From assembly GCA_030626085.1 (NCBI GenBank), contig DAOUPQ010000005.1, positions 1 to 24,625 on the forward strand: a stretch of 24,625 nucleotides of DNA. Reading direction: 5' to 3'. The DNA comes from Flavobacteriia bacterium. GTDB lineage: Bacteria; Bacteroidota; Bacteroidia; Flavobacteriales; Flavobacteriaceae. A program made the position numbers and the translations under genes. The notes below the pieces were generated by a model. That model saw nothing but the letters and a program-made list of their open reading frames with translations, was not told the DNA's origin and searched no databases. This document shows, in pieces, positions 1 through 10,171 of this stretch (position 1 is its first letter; every line of letters starts with the position of its first letter).

Positions 1-480
1 ATTGAGCATTTCATCAGCCTCATCGAGTACCAGCCATTTAATATTTTGTAAATTAAGACGTTTTCTTTTAATTAGATCAACTGTTCTTCCCGGTGTGCCA
101 ACAACAATTTGTACACCTTTTCTCAACCTTTTAATTTGATCTTCAATATTTGAACCACCATAAACAGCTAAAATATTAACCTGATCCATATTTTCAGCGA
201 ACTCATTAATGTTTTTGGCAATTTGAATAGCAAGTTCACGTGTTGGCGAAAGAATAATAGCCTGCGGATCTTTTGTTTTAGAATCTAATTGATCTAAGAT
301 AGGTAAGCTAAAAGCTGCTGTTTTACCGGTACCGGTTTGTGCAAATGCTTTTAGATCTTTTTTAGAATTAAAAATTTGAGGAATAGCTTTTTCCTGAATA
401 GGAGTTGGTTTTTCATAACCAAGTTTGATAAGAGCTTTTATAATATCCTGACCTAAACCAAGATCTTTGAATGAAGGCAT
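1..480 (-). CDS. deaD: DEAD-box ATP-dependent RNA helicase, DeaD/CsdA-like (3' part outside window)
   Basis: Only the first 160 codons are present; the gene runs off the left edge. Read on the minus strand from an ATG at 480, the protein shows helicase domain 1 motifs in order: Q motif (GYEKPTPIQ, about residues 21-29), motif I AQTGTGKT, motif Ia PTRELA, a GG motif, motif Ib TPGR and motif II DEAD at the truncation. Family knowledge: such enzymes unwind short RNA duplexes during ribosome assembly and mRNA turnover, often at low temperature. The context VNILAVYGG plus IVVGTPGR resembles E. coli CsdA/DeaD more than RhlE, but the C-terminal domains that would decide this are missing. The gene has its own promoter and a long structured leader. 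The family is certain, the exact subfamily moderately so. Confidence 0.93.
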   Translation of the reverse strand, partial: MPSFKDLGLGQDIIKALIKLGYEKPTPIQEKAIPQIFNSKKDLKAFAQTGTGKTAAFSLPILDQLDSKTKDPQAIILSPTRELAIQIAKNINEFAENMDQVNILAVYGGSNIEDQIKRLRKGVQIVVGTPGRTVDLIKRKRLNLQNIKWLVLDEADEMLN

Positions 481-727
481 ATATGGTAGTTTTATATAAT
501 TAAATTAAGAGACCTTTTTAAAATTAATAAATAACAATGATTAAACCTTTTAGGCTAATCTTTCTTCTTTCTAAAAAATTAATGTCCTCATATCTCGCTT
601 AACGTGTCGGGAATGCAGGTTTAATTTTTCTCAGACGTCGAACTTATTTGCCAAAGGAGATTTTTGTAAAAGTCTCATTGAGTAAATAAAAGGTTTACAG
701 TTTTATAGACCAAAATTTACAGAATTG
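481..727 (-). promoter_or_regulatory. Long structured 5' leader of the DEAD-box helicase gene
   Basis: About 240 nt lie between the -7 box at 728-735 and the helicase ATG at 480. Inside is a perfect 11-bp inverted repeat: 687-697 (TAAAAGGTTTA) and 542-552 (TAAACCTTTTA) enclose about 134 nt. The arm that is 5' in the RNA could also pair, over 7 bp, with 512-518 (ACCTTTT on the plus strand), about 32-38 nt before the start codon, so two exclusive folds are possible. A smaller hairpin (GAGA-TTTT / AAAA-TCTC) lies at about 658-677. A 15-codon open frame (631-678) is also present. Long folded leaders are known for cold-induced helicase and cold-shock genes; assigning that role here is inference. 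Confidence 0.5.
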
Positions 728-735
728 CAAAAGTA
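728..735 (-). promoter_or_regulatory. Bacteroidota-type -7 box for the helicase leader
   Basis: The minus strand reads TACTTTTG, a full match to the TAnnTTTG consensus of the Bacteroidota primary sigma factor. I see no good TTTG -33 element at the usual spacing. The box sits in an inverted repeat (GCAAAA at 727-732, TTTTGC at 743-748) that could be an operator, a terminator stem for the gene upstream, or chance. Confidence 0.5.
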
Positions 736-763
736 AGCTAATTTTTGCAGGGAAAGCTATAAA

Positions 764-2200
764 TTATTGTTTTTTAAGGAAGTGGAGATTTTTTTCTAAA
801 ATGTAAGAGTCATTAAAAAATAAGAAACTTTTCTTCACAATATTTTTGTTGTCAACAATTATTGCTCTTGCCATATCTCCATCAAACCATGAATATATTT
901 TACAATTATTATCGATCCTGAATTGGGAATGATCAGATAATTTATTTGAAACTAAAAATTCTTTCCATTTATCATTTGTTTTATTTCTTTCAATACCAAC
1001 AAATAAAATCTCAGGATATTTTTCTTTGTATATAGATAATTTCTTTAAAATTTTTTCAATTCCACTTGGTTGTTTTGGCCAAAAGTAAACGACTGTTCTC
1101 TTATCGTTAATTATTTCGTAAATATTGATTTTGTTGCTATTAGAATCGAAGACAATTAATTCAGGGAAATTATCACCATTTTTTAATTGTTTACATTGAT
1201 TAACAGCTTGCTTGGCTTCGGATATATAGGTTTTATCAGTACAATTCTCAAAAAAATATTTTTGACTTTCTTCTTGTTGTTTCTCAGTGAGATGATCCTT
1301 AAAAGATCCCCAAAATCCCATAGCCAAATATTTATTTCTCAAATCTTTATTTACCAAAATATCATTAACAGATTCCATATAATTTAGAGAGAAATTATCT
1401 TTGGCAGGATTATTTTTTTGCTTATTATAGGCAAGGTTATATAAAAGTGATTCTAAATAATAAGTATAAGCCCTTAAAATAAAAATTGATTCATCATTAT
1501 AATCTAAGCTTTTTCTATAACTATAAAAATCATCACTCACATCAGGGTAATCATGTTTATTATTAGCATCAGTATGCCTTAAGGGGTAATATTCTTTTTT
1601 ACTGTAAAGCGGGTAATTGATAATTGCTTTTGTAAGATTATCAAAAAAATCGGAGTGTTCTTCATTTTTTGTATTAATTAATTCATTATACTGAGCCAAT
1701 AGCTTATTTCTTCCATCTTCAACTTTTTGTGAAAATTCTTTTTCATTTAAATTGTAAAAGTATTTAAATTCTTTTTCAATTTCTTCTTGCTGTATAAATA
1801 AACTGATTAAAAAATTATTCTTTGCAGACCCTTTTCCACTAAAAATAAGTGATTCATCAAAATCCCATGTATTTAAATAAATTAATAAGCTATCCTGAGG
1901 TTCAAGGTATAAATATTGGAATTCAATACCGTGTTTGAAAGTATATAAACCTGTTTTTATTGAATCAAGAGTAAATGAAAATCTGTTATCTTGGTTGATC
2001 TTTGCAGAATCTATGATCATTTCTTCTTTTGAAAAATAAACATAAGCCTCTTTTGGGTTTTTGATCTTCCCTCCAAAAAAAGTAGTTTTATCTTCTTTTT
2101 CAAAACTTTTACAGGAATATGTTAAAAACAACAATCCTAAAAACAAAAACGGGTAAGAATAAAAAAAGTAATTTTTTCTCAAATTATTTGATTTAAACAT
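764..2200 (-). CDS. DUF4369/TlpA-like thioredoxin-fold lipoprotein lacking the CXXC motif
   Basis: A protein of 478 residues from the ATG at 2200 (MFKSNNLRK). An in-frame TTG three codons earlier lies inside a -7 promoter box and is unlikely to be the start. The N-terminus has basic residues, a hydrophobic stretch and a cysteine (LFLTYSC), so it is probably a lipoprotein. The first 100 or so mature residues resemble the DUF4369 beta domain (FGGKIKNPKEAYVYF, then YLEPQDSLLIYL). A helical middle follows, then a C-terminal thioredoxin-like domain starting near NGDNFPELIVFDSNS. Where TlpA/ResA proteins carry WCxPC after the first beta strand, this one reads VVYFWPKQPSGIEK, with no cysteine pair. 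The fold is probably kept while disulphide chemistry is lost. Function is unknown; a role in binding envelope components is a guess. Confidence 0.8.
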   Translation of the reverse strand: MFKSNNLRKNYFFYSYPFLFLGLLFLTYSCKSFEKEDKTTFFGGKIKNPKEAYVYFSKEEMIIDSAKINQDNRFSFTLDSIKTGLYTFKHGIEFQYLYLEPQDSLLIYLNTWDFDESLIFSGKGSAKNNFLISLFIQQEEIEKEFKYFYNLNEKEFSQKVEDGRNKLLAQYNELINTKNEEHSDFFDNLTKAIINYPLYSKKEYYPLRHTDANNKHDYPDVSDDFYSYRKSLDYNDESIFILRAYTYYLESLLYNLAYNKQKNNPAKDNFSLNYMESVNDILVNKDLRNKYLAMGFWGSFKDHLTEKQQEESQKYFFENCTDKTYISEAKQAVNQCKQLKNGDNFPELIVFDSNSNKINIYEIINDKRTVVYFWPKQPSGIEKILKKLSIYKEKYPEILFVGIERNKTNDKWKEFLVSNKLSDHSQFRIDNNCKIYSWFDGDMARAIIVDNKNIVKKSFLFFNDSYILEKNLHFLKKQ

Positions 2201-2206
2201 AATAAA

Positions 2207-2214
2207 CAAAATTA
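2207..2214 (-). promoter_or_regulatory. -7 box directly before the lipoprotein gene
   Basis: The minus strand reads TAATTTTG (TAnnTTTG), only 6 nt before the ATG at 2200, implying a leader of a few nucleotides at most. The TTG in this box is in frame with the gene and creates a false upstream start. No clear -33 element is seen. Confidence 0.45.
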
Positions 2215-2350
2215 ATAATATCCTTAAAGAACTCTTGTTAATGTGATGTTAAAAAATTTGAATAAAAAGGTTAAATTATTTATGATTATAAAGTTTTTTT
2301 AACATTAGATTGCGTTTTTAGTTAAAATAATCAATTTAAATGATTATCTA

Positions 2351-4021
<1,671 letters not shown>

Positions 4022-4129
4022 ATTTTATGGTAATGGTGTTAAAAATAGTTGGTAATTATATCAACACATTTAAGCATTATATCATTGTTGTATTTGATAA
4101 AGCATCTATTGAACTAGACAAGTATTAAT

Positions 4130-5530
4130 TTACTCCATCATCAGTTGTAAAAAATCAAAATAAACCTGTGCACCATTGTAGAGAGCTTCTACCGGTATAT
4201 GTTCATCGCGATTGTGAATACCTTCAATGTGTTCTTTTTTTAAATAAACCGGAATTGTAGCAAAAGCAAGAACTCCTTTTGCTCTAAAAGCACCAAGATC
4301 ATTAACATTTGGCATCATAACAGGTGTAACCTGACTTCCGGGGTAATTAAGTTGAATGGCTTTACCTAAATTTTCATAAAAAATATTATCAGTTGAAGAA
4401 GGGTCTGTTTTAGGCATATTTTCAATTATAGATACTTTGATAGAGTCGTTCTTTAAAGTTTTTTGAATATATTTTATAAACTCATCTTCATCTTTATCTG
4501 GTTGCAATCTACAATCTAAAAAAGCTTCAACACTTGTAGGGATAATATTATAGGCAGTATTATTTGAATTTACATTGGTTAAAGTCACCGTATTGCAAAA
4601 TAGAGCAAAGAGTTCGGGTTGTTTTCTCAATTGAGAAATGATGAGCGGTTTAAAAAAACGAGGATGACTTAGTAAAAATTTTTCAATACCTTTTTTATGT
4701 TCTGCTATTGTCTTTAAAATATTGGTATTAAGATCAGTAAAAACTGCTTTCGGTTTTTTTGTAACTAACCTATCAAGAGCTTCAACCATTTCTTTATTGG
4801 CATATTTTAAAGGTGTTACACTACCATGACCCATTGTGTACATTTCTCTTTTTAAATTTAACCAAAACGATCGTTTATGTGCAACAGAAATAGCAAAAAT
4901 CGGATTGTTAAATTTCCCACCAATCAGACTTGTTATTTCAGTAGGTCCTTCACCAATTACAACGATGGGATTTAACTCATCAAGATGGTTTTCAATAACA
5001 TATGCAACACCACCTTTACCTTGTTTTTCTTCACAAGAAACGGCTAAAAAGGTAATATTATATTTACTGTCCTTAAAATTACCATTTTTAAAAATATTTA
5101 AAATACTCGCCAGTTGCATTACAGCCGCTCCTTTGTTATCAACTGCACCTCTTCCATACACTTCACCGTTGATGATCTCACCTGAAAAGGGATCTAATTT
5201 GTTGTTTTCACTTGCAGGAACAACATCTATATGATTTAAAAGAATAATATTTGGTTTGTTACTTGAAAGCGGAAATATAGAGGCAGCAAAATTAAAATTT
5301 TTATTTTCCTTGCCAAAAGTTGATATATGCAAACCATTTTCTTCACAAACTGACTTGATAAATTCACCGGCAATTTTTTCGTTTCCACTAACAGAAGGAA
5401 TTTGAATATATTTTTGTAATAAATATTCTAATGAAGCATTATCATCATCAATTTTTAAATAATTAATACCAGCATATTGACCATAAGTTAGTCCATAAAA
5501 AAAGAATAATAAAAAACTTATAATTTTCAT
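4130..5530 (-). CDS. Secreted M20-family metallopeptidase (carboxypeptidase S-like)
   Basis: The start is the ATG at 5530 (MKIISFLLFFF), giving 466 residues with an N-terminal signal peptide ending near LTYGQ. The in-frame TTG two codons upstream is inside the promoter. M20 metal-binding motifs appear in order: LLNHIDVVP (about residue 100), GRGAVDNKGA (the bridging aspartate), VSCEEKQGKGG (general base and ligand glutamates), GEGPTE, and a C-terminal histidine region (HNRDEH). A dimerisation domain lies between. The family hydrolyses peptides or N-acyl amino acids with two zinc ions. The HxDVVP and GRG.xDxKG style fits the carboxypeptidase S/PM20D1 branch rather than ArgE or DapE. Substrate unknown. 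Convergent with the ABC-F gene; I see no good terminator in the 108 nt between them. Confidence 0.88.
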   Translation of the reverse strand: MKIISFLLFFFYGLTYGQYAGINYLKIDDDNASLEYLLQKYIQIPSVSGNEKIAGEFIKSVCEENGLHISTFGKENKNFNFAASIFPLSSNKPNIILLNHIDVVPASENNKLDPFSGEIINGEVYGRGAVDNKGAAVMQLASILNIFKNGNFKDSKYNITFLAVSCEEKQGKGGVAYVIENHLDELNPIVVIGEGPTEITSLIGGKFNNPIFAISVAHKRSFWLNLKREMYTMGHGSVTPLKYANKEMVEALDRLVTKKPKAVFTDLNTNILKTIAEHKKGIEKFLLSHPRFFKPLIISQLRKQPELFALFCNTVTLTNVNSNNTAYNIIPTSVEAFLDCRLQPDKDEDEFIKYIQKTLKNDSIKVSIIENMPKTDPSSTDNIFYENLGKAIQLNYPGSQVTPVMMPNVNDLGAFRAKGVLAFATIPVYLKKEHIEGIHNRDEHIPVEALYNGAQVYFDFLQLMME

Positions 5531-5533
5531 AAT

Positions 5534-5563
5534 CAAACTTATTTAAAGAATATAATATACAAA
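5534..5563 (-). promoter_or_regulatory. Promoter of the M20 peptidase gene, probably leaderless
   Basis: On the minus strand TTTG (5560-5563) is followed by 18 nt and TAAGTTTG (5534-5541). Both elements match the Bacteroidota consensus at the right spacing. Only 3 nt separate the -7 box from the ATG at 5530, so transcription should begin at or just inside the coding start. Confidence 0.65.
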
Positions 5564-5654
5564 ATTAAGCTATTTATTGATCAAAAATTACTTAAATGAT
5601 CAAATTTTACCTTGTTGAATTGTTAATAATCATTAATTTAGCTTAAAAAAAAGT

Positions 5655-6236
5655 ATGGAGATTGATACAATATTAAGTATTTTTTTAGGAATTGGATTAG
5701 CAGCCTCTGTTGGATTCAGAATTTTTGTTCCATTTTTTGTGTTGAGTGTAGCTGCACATTTTCAGATTATTCCCTTAAATGAGAATTGGCAATGGGTGAG
5801 TAGTAATATTGCAATGATTACTTTGGGAATAGCAACAATTGCTGAGATTACTGCCTATCTTATTCCTTTGGTTGACACTATTTTAGATACAATTGCTATT
5901 CCATTAGCAGCAATCGCCGGTACAGCAATAATGCTGTCAACAGTTGCGAATTTTGATCCATTCTTCACTTGGATATTAGCAATAATTGCGGGTGGAGGAA
6001 CAGCAACAGCTATAAAAAGTTCAACTTCAACAACAAGATTGGCATCTACAGCTACTACTGCCGGTATAGCAAATCCGGTAATTTCTACTGTTGAATCAGG
6101 CACATCTGTTTTACTATCGGTCATGGCAATTTTTATCCCGCTAATAGCAATATTATTTGTTGTATTTATCTTCTGGATGATCTATAAATTGTATAGAAAA
6201 GTCATTCCCAACAGAAAAATTAAAAATCAAAATTAG
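5655..6236 (+). CDS. DUF4126 family membrane protein
   Basis: A protein of 193 residues with about five hydrophobic segments. The first reads LGIGLAASVGFRIFVPFFVL, matching the conserved N-terminal helix of DUF4126 proteins (small residues, then R, F and P). Later segments are rich in Ala, Ile, Gly and Thr, including an AIIAGGGTATAIKSS stretch typical of the family. The C-terminus ends in a basic tail (YRKVIPNRKIKNQN). No enzymatic motif is present and the family's function is unknown. It is the first of three plus-strand genes but is separated from hisS by 74 nt, so co-transcription is possible rather than shown. A weak -7-like sequence (TAATTTAG) precedes it, with a TTG 19 nt upstream of that. 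Confidence 0.85.
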   Translation: MEIDTILSIFLGIGLAASVGFRIFVPFFVLSVAAHFQIIPLNENWQWVSSNIAMITLGIATIAEITAYLIPLVDTILDTIAIPLAAIAGTAIMLSTVANFDPFFTWILAIIAGGGTATAIKSSTSTTRLASTATTAGIANPVISTVESGTSVLLSVMAIFIPLIAILFVVFIFWMIYKLYRKVIPNRKIKNQN

Positions 6237-6310
6237 ATTGTTCTTTTTTGTATTTATATTTTAGATATTTGCATCTTATAATTTTTACAAATTATTAACT
6301 TATTTTATTG

Positions 6311-7675
6311 ATGAAACCTACGATACCTAAAGGAACAAGAGATTTTTTACCTATTGAAGTAACCAAGCGAAACTATATTTTTGATACCATTAAAACAGTT
6401 TTTGAAACTTTTGGTTTTCAACCCATAGAAACACCATCCTTTGAAAATTCAAGTACTTTGATGGGAAAATATGGTGATGAAGGTGATCGGTTAATCTTTA
6501 AAATATTGAATTCAGGAGATTATTTAAAAAAAGTAGATGATAAACTTTTAATGGATAAAAATTCAGTAAGAATAAGTCCAAAAATTTCAGAAAAAGCGCT
6601 TCGTTATGACCTTACAGTTCCTTTTGCAAGATATGTTGTACAACATCAAAATGATATAGTTTTTCCGTTTAAACGGTACCAAATGCAACCTGTTTGGCGA
6701 GCTGACAGGCCACAAAAAGGAAGATTTAGAGAATTTTATCAATGTGATGCTGATGTAGTAGGTAGTAAAAGTTTATGGCAGGAAGTGGAGTTTGTACAAT
6801 TGTATGATGAGGTGTTTACCAAACTTGGTTTAACCGAAACTATTATTAAACTGAATAATCGGAAAATCTTATCAGGAATAGCTGAAATAATTGGTGCTAA
6901 AGATAAATTAATAGATTTTACGGTTGCTCTTGATAAATTAGATAAGATTGGAATTGAAGGAGTTACAAACGAAATGCTGGGTAAAGGAATATCACAAGGA
7001 GCGATAGAAAAAGTAAAACCGCTTTTTAATTTCACTGGTGATAATCTTGAAAAATTAGAACAATTAAAAGAATTATTATCTGCGTCTGAAGAAGGAACAC
7101 AAGGTGTTGAAGATCTGGAATTTATTATTGAAAATATCGAAAAATTAGGACTTTCATCAGCTAGATTAGAAATTGATGTGACATTGGCAAGAGGTTTGAA
7201 TTATTATACAGGAGCGATTTTTGAAGTTCAAACTGATAAAGTTGCTATAGGATCAATAGGAGGTGGAGGAAGATATGATGATCTGACCGGAATCTTTGGT
7301 TTAAAAAATATTAGTGGTATTGGTATTTCATTTGGATTGGATCGAATTTATATGGTTCTAGAAGAGTTAAACTTGTTTAAAAGAGTTGTTTTACCTAAAC
7401 CTACGCTAGTTTTTATCAATTTTGGAGAAAAAGAAGCGGAATATTGTATGCAAACTATTAAAAAATTGCGTGAAATGGGAATAAAATCTGAATTATACCC
7501 TGACAATGTTAAGTTGAAAAAGCAAATGAATTACGCCAACAGACGAGAAATTCCTTTTGTAGTTTTGGTTGGAGAACAGGAAATGCAAGAAAATAATTAC
7601 ACTTTAAAAAATATGCATACCGGAGAACAAACTTTATGTAATCTTGATGACTTAATACGTCTAATTAAATCATAA
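6311..7675 (+). CDS. hisS: Histidyl-tRNA synthetase
   Basis: A protein of 454 residues from the ATG at 6311 ([14 protein letters not shown]). The adjacent upstream TTG is not needed. It charges tRNA-His with histidine in the cytoplasm. Class II motifs are clear: the N-terminal KGTRDFLP element, motif 2 with the ATP-binding arginine ([15 protein letters not shown], from R130), the histidine-specific loop ([14 protein letters not shown], near 295), the glycine-rich GGGGRYDDL, and motif 3 [13 protein letters not shown]-terminal anticodon-binding domain covers about 360-454 ([13 protein letters not shown] onward). Length fits the bacterial enzyme. folE follows after 54 nt but has its own -7 box. 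Confidence 0.97.
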   Translation: MKPTIPKGTRDFLPIEVTKRNYIFDTIKTVFETFGFQPIETPSFENSSTLMGKYGDEGDRLIFKILNSGDYLKKVDDKLLMDKNSVRISPKISEKALRYDLTVPFARYVVQHQNDIVFPFKRYQMQPVWRADRPQKGRFREFYQCDADVVGSKSLWQEVEFVQLYDEVFTKLGLTETIIKLNNRKILSGIAEIIGAKDKLIDFTVALDKLDKIGIEGVTNEMLGKGISQGAIEKVKPLFNFTGDNLEKLEQLKELLSASEEGTQGVEDLEFIIENIEKLGLSSARLEIDVTLARGLNYYTGAIFEVQTDKVAIGSIGGGGRYDDLTGIFGLKNISGIGISFGLDRIYMVLEELNLFKRVVLPKPTLVFINFGEKEAEYCMQTIKKLREMGIKSELYPDNVKLKKQMNYANRREIPFVVLVGEQEMQENNYTLKNMHTGEQTLCNLDDLIRLIKS

Positions 7676-7701
7676 ATAGTTATTAATTAACAACAATGTT
7701 G

Positions 7702-7709
7702 TATTTTTG
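7702..7709 (+). promoter_or_regulatory. -7 box of folE
   Basis: TATTTTTG matches TAnnTTTG exactly and lies 20 nt before the folE ATG. The -33 region has no good TTTG. folE could thus be transcribed separately from hisS. Confidence 0.45.
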
Positions 7710-7729
7710 CAGCTTAAATTAATAAGAAT

Positions 7730-8419
7730 ATGTTTGAAGGGAAAGATGCTAAATATATAGAAATGGTAGAAGAAATAGGAGATAATCATATCTCAACATC
7801 TGCTAAAACACCTTTGCGTGACGATGCTTTTATTTTATCGGATGAAGAAAAAATTCGATCAATTGAAAAGAATGTAGCCGAAATATTACATACCTTGGGT
7901 ATGGATCTTACGGATGATAGTTTAAAAGGTACTCCACTGCGTGTGGCTAAAATGTATGTTAATGAAATTTTTGATGGCCTGCACCCACAAACAAGACCAA
8001 AACTTTCAACTTTCGATAATAACTACAAGTATGGCGAAATGTTGGTTGAAAAGAATATTACAGTTTATTCAACTTGTGAACATCATTTATTACCTATAGT
8101 TGGAAGAGCACATGTTGCCTATATTTCTAATGGTAATGTTATTGGTTTGTCAAAAATGAATCGTATTGTTAATTATTTTGCCAAGCGCCCTCAAGTACAA
8201 GAAAGATTAACCATGCAAATTGTTCAGGCATTACAAGAAGCTTTAGGTACCGATGATGTTGCTTGTGTAATTGATGCCAAACACCTATGTGTTAATTCCC
8301 GGGGAATAAAAGATATTTCAAGTAGTACTGTTACTGCCGAATACGGAGGTAAATTTAAAAAGGATAGTTTAAAAAGAGAATTTCTAGATTATATTAAATT
8401 AGATACTGAATTTGAGTAA
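7730..8419 (+). CDS. folE: GTP cyclohydrolase I (FolE)
   Basis: A protein of 229 residues, usual for type I GTP cyclohydrolase. It converts GTP to 7,8-dihydroneopterin triphosphate, the first step to folate and other pterins. The zinc ligands are visible: C116 and H119 in TCEHHLLP, and C187 in HLCVNSRGI, parallel to E. coli C110, H113 and C181. The GRAHVAYI and SKMNRIVNYFAKRPQVQERL motifs of the tunnel-fold barrel are intact. The first 40 residues are acidic and variable, as is normal. A terminator-like hairpin follows the stop codon. Confidence 0.97.
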   Translation: MFEGKDAKYIEMVEEIGDNHISTSAKTPLRDDAFILSDEEKIRSIEKNVAEILHTLGMDLTDDSLKGTPLRVAKMYVNEIFDGLHPQTRPKLSTFDNNYKYGEMLVEKNITVYSTCEHHLLPIVGRAHVAYISNGNVIGLSKMNRIVNYFAKRPQVQERLTMQIVQALQEALGTDDVACVIDAKHLCVNSRGIKDISSSTVTAEYGGKFKKDSLKREFLDYIKLDTEFE

Positions 8420-8440
8420 TATTTTTAAAATTATATTTAA

Positions 8441-8467
8441 GCCTGTCTGAAAAGATGGACTTTTTTT
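8441..8467 (+). terminator. Rho-independent terminator after folE
   Basis: GCCTGTCT, a GAAA tetraloop and AGATGGAC form a stem with one mismatch and two wobble pairs, followed by seven T residues. The T run overlaps the last bases of the converging M1 peptidase gene. On the minus strand it lacks a T run, so it serves mainly folE. Confidence 0.6.
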
Positions 8468-10100
8468 ACTCCTTTTTAACAGATTCAATATAAAAATTCT
8501 GATCGATTCTAAAGGTTGTGTTTATAGAAGAAGTCTTTAACTTTTGCCATTCGTTGGTTGGATTGATCCACTTTTCTTGATTATTCACATAAATTTTTAC
8601 AGGAATATTAAAGTTTTTTACTGTGTTTATAAAACGAAACCTAATAACTTTTTTATCGATTTTATATTCTAAAACCGGAATCTTTACAGTTCGTAAATAT
8701 TGATCAAAAAAAGTAGTTAGATTCATATTTGATTCATTACTCAAATATTCTTCAATTTGTTGCGTGGTTACTGTTTGATGGTAAAATCTTTGATTCATAC
8801 CCCTTAAGATTTGTCTGAATTTTTCATCATCATTGATCATTTGCCTTAAAGTATGTATCATAACCGCCGCTTTTGGATACATATCTAATGAACCTATTTT
8901 ATTGACATTATAAATACCAATAATTGGTTTGTCATTTTTAATATTTTTTATTATTCCGACCGCATAAGCATTTCCGGCTTCATTACCAAAATGATAATCT
9001 AAATACAATACTTCACTATAAGTAGTAAAACCTTCATGTATCCACATATCAGCAATATCAACATTTGTTATGCTATTGGCAAACCATTCGTGACCAGATT
9101 CATGTACGATAATAAAATCAAATCTCAAACCAAATCCTGTGCCGCTTAGGTCTTTACCTAAATAGCCATTTTCAAATTTATTTCCATAAGTCACGGAGCT
9201 TTGGTGTTCCATACCCAAATAAGGAACTTCAACTAATTTGTAGCCATCCTTATAAAAAGGGTAGGGACCAAACCAATGCTCAAAGGCTTTAAGCATTTTT
9301 GGGACTTGCTTAAATTGTCTTTTTGCTTTATTAAGATTATAGGGTAAAACATAATAATTGCAAACTAAAACACCCTTTTCTCCATGATATTTTTCTGAAA
9401 AATGACTATAATCAGCAATGTTAATATTTATTCCATAATTATTTATAGGATTAATAACTTTCCAATGATAAGTTTTGGTTCCATCATTATTATCTATCGT
9501 TTTAACTAATTTCCCATTTGAAACATCCATCAAATCTTTAGGGGGTGTTATTATAATATCTGCACCTTCTTCAGGTTCATCATACATATGGTCTTTGCAA
9601 GGCCACCATATACTGGCACCATCTCCCTGGCAGGAAGTTGCGATAAAGCTATTTTTTTCTTCGTCTTTATCCCATGTAAAACCACCGCTCCATGGCGGAT
9701 TTAGACTTTCAATTGGTTTTCCCTCAAAAGCTACTGTTATTTCATTTTTTCTACCAATTTTTTGTTCTTTAATAAGTTCAATAAAATAAGCATTGCCATT
9801 CCTTTTAAATGATAGTTCAATACCATTTTGAATAACTTTGGTGATCTTCATAGGTTCCTGCAAATCAATTTGCATTAGTCTTTGATTATCTAATACTTCA
9901 TATTTAATAGTATTTAAACCCGAAATGTATTTTTGTTGATCATCAACTTTTACATTCAAATTATAATGTAACAGGTTCCACCAAGCTCTTTCTTTAGTTA
10001 TAGAACCCCTTAAAGTATCTTGATGTGTGAATGTTTGAGAATTAATATCAATTTGGGAAAATATTGATAAAAAAGCCAATAAGAAAAATGGATATTTCAT
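8466..10100 (-). CDS. Secreted M1-family zinc aminopeptidase
   Basis: The start chosen is the ATG at 10100 (MKYPFFLLAFLSIFS), which begins a signal peptide; an in-frame start 11 codons upstream would put a charged, less signal-like sequence first. The product has 544 residues. An N-terminal beta domain is followed by the catalytic domain with the exopeptidase motif as LGMEHQSSV, the zinc motif HESGH at 333-337 and the third ligand E356 exactly 18 residues on (HEXXH-18-E). A tyrosine-bearing segment follows. The large C-terminal helical domain of E. coli PepN is absent; a short beta-rich end is present, as in many Bacteroidota M1 enzymes. Likely removes N-terminal residues from peptides outside the cytoplasm. 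Only 38 nt separate it from the thrC reading frame upstream, but no functional link is evident. Confidence 0.92.
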   Translation of the reverse strand: MKYPFFLLAFLSIFSQIDINSQTFTHQDTLRGSITKERAWWNLLHYNLNVKVDDQQKYISGLNTIKYEVLDNQRLMQIDLQEPMKITKVIQNGIELSFKRNGNAYFIELIKEQKIGRKNEITVAFEGKPIESLNPPWSGGFTWDKDEEKNSFIATSCQGDGASIWWPCKDHMYDEPEEGADIIITPPKDLMDVSNGKLVKTIDNNDGTKTYHWKVINPINNYGININIADYSHFSEKYHGEKGVLVCNYYVLPYNLNKAKRQFKQVPKMLKAFEHWFGPYPFYKDGYKLVEVPYLGMEHQSSVTYGNKFENGYLGKDLSGTGFGLRFDFIIVHESGHEWFANSITNVDIADMWIHEGFTTYSEVLYLDYHFGNEAGNAYAVGIIKNIKNDKPIIGIYNVNKIGSLDMYPKAAVMIHTLRQMINDDEKFRQILRGMNQRFYHQTVTTQQIEEYLSNESNMNLTTFFDQYLRTVKIPVLEYKIDKKVIRFRFINTVKNFNIPVKIYVNNQEKWINPTNEWQKLKTSSINTTFRIDQNFYIESVKKE

Positions 10101-10171
10101 TAAAATATAAATAGTTTTGATAAAAGTAATCAAATTAGATAATACGCTAATATTATTTTATTCAAATTATC

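Noticed and set aside
4022..4129. Terminator between the convergent ABC-F and M20 peptidase genes
   Set aside because: Only a weak GTGTT/AACAC pairing with a long loop is visible and no T run follows it.
8441..8467. Hairpin considered as a bidirectional terminator for folE and the M1 peptidase gene
   Set aside because: The minus-strand side has no T run, so only the folE direction is supported.
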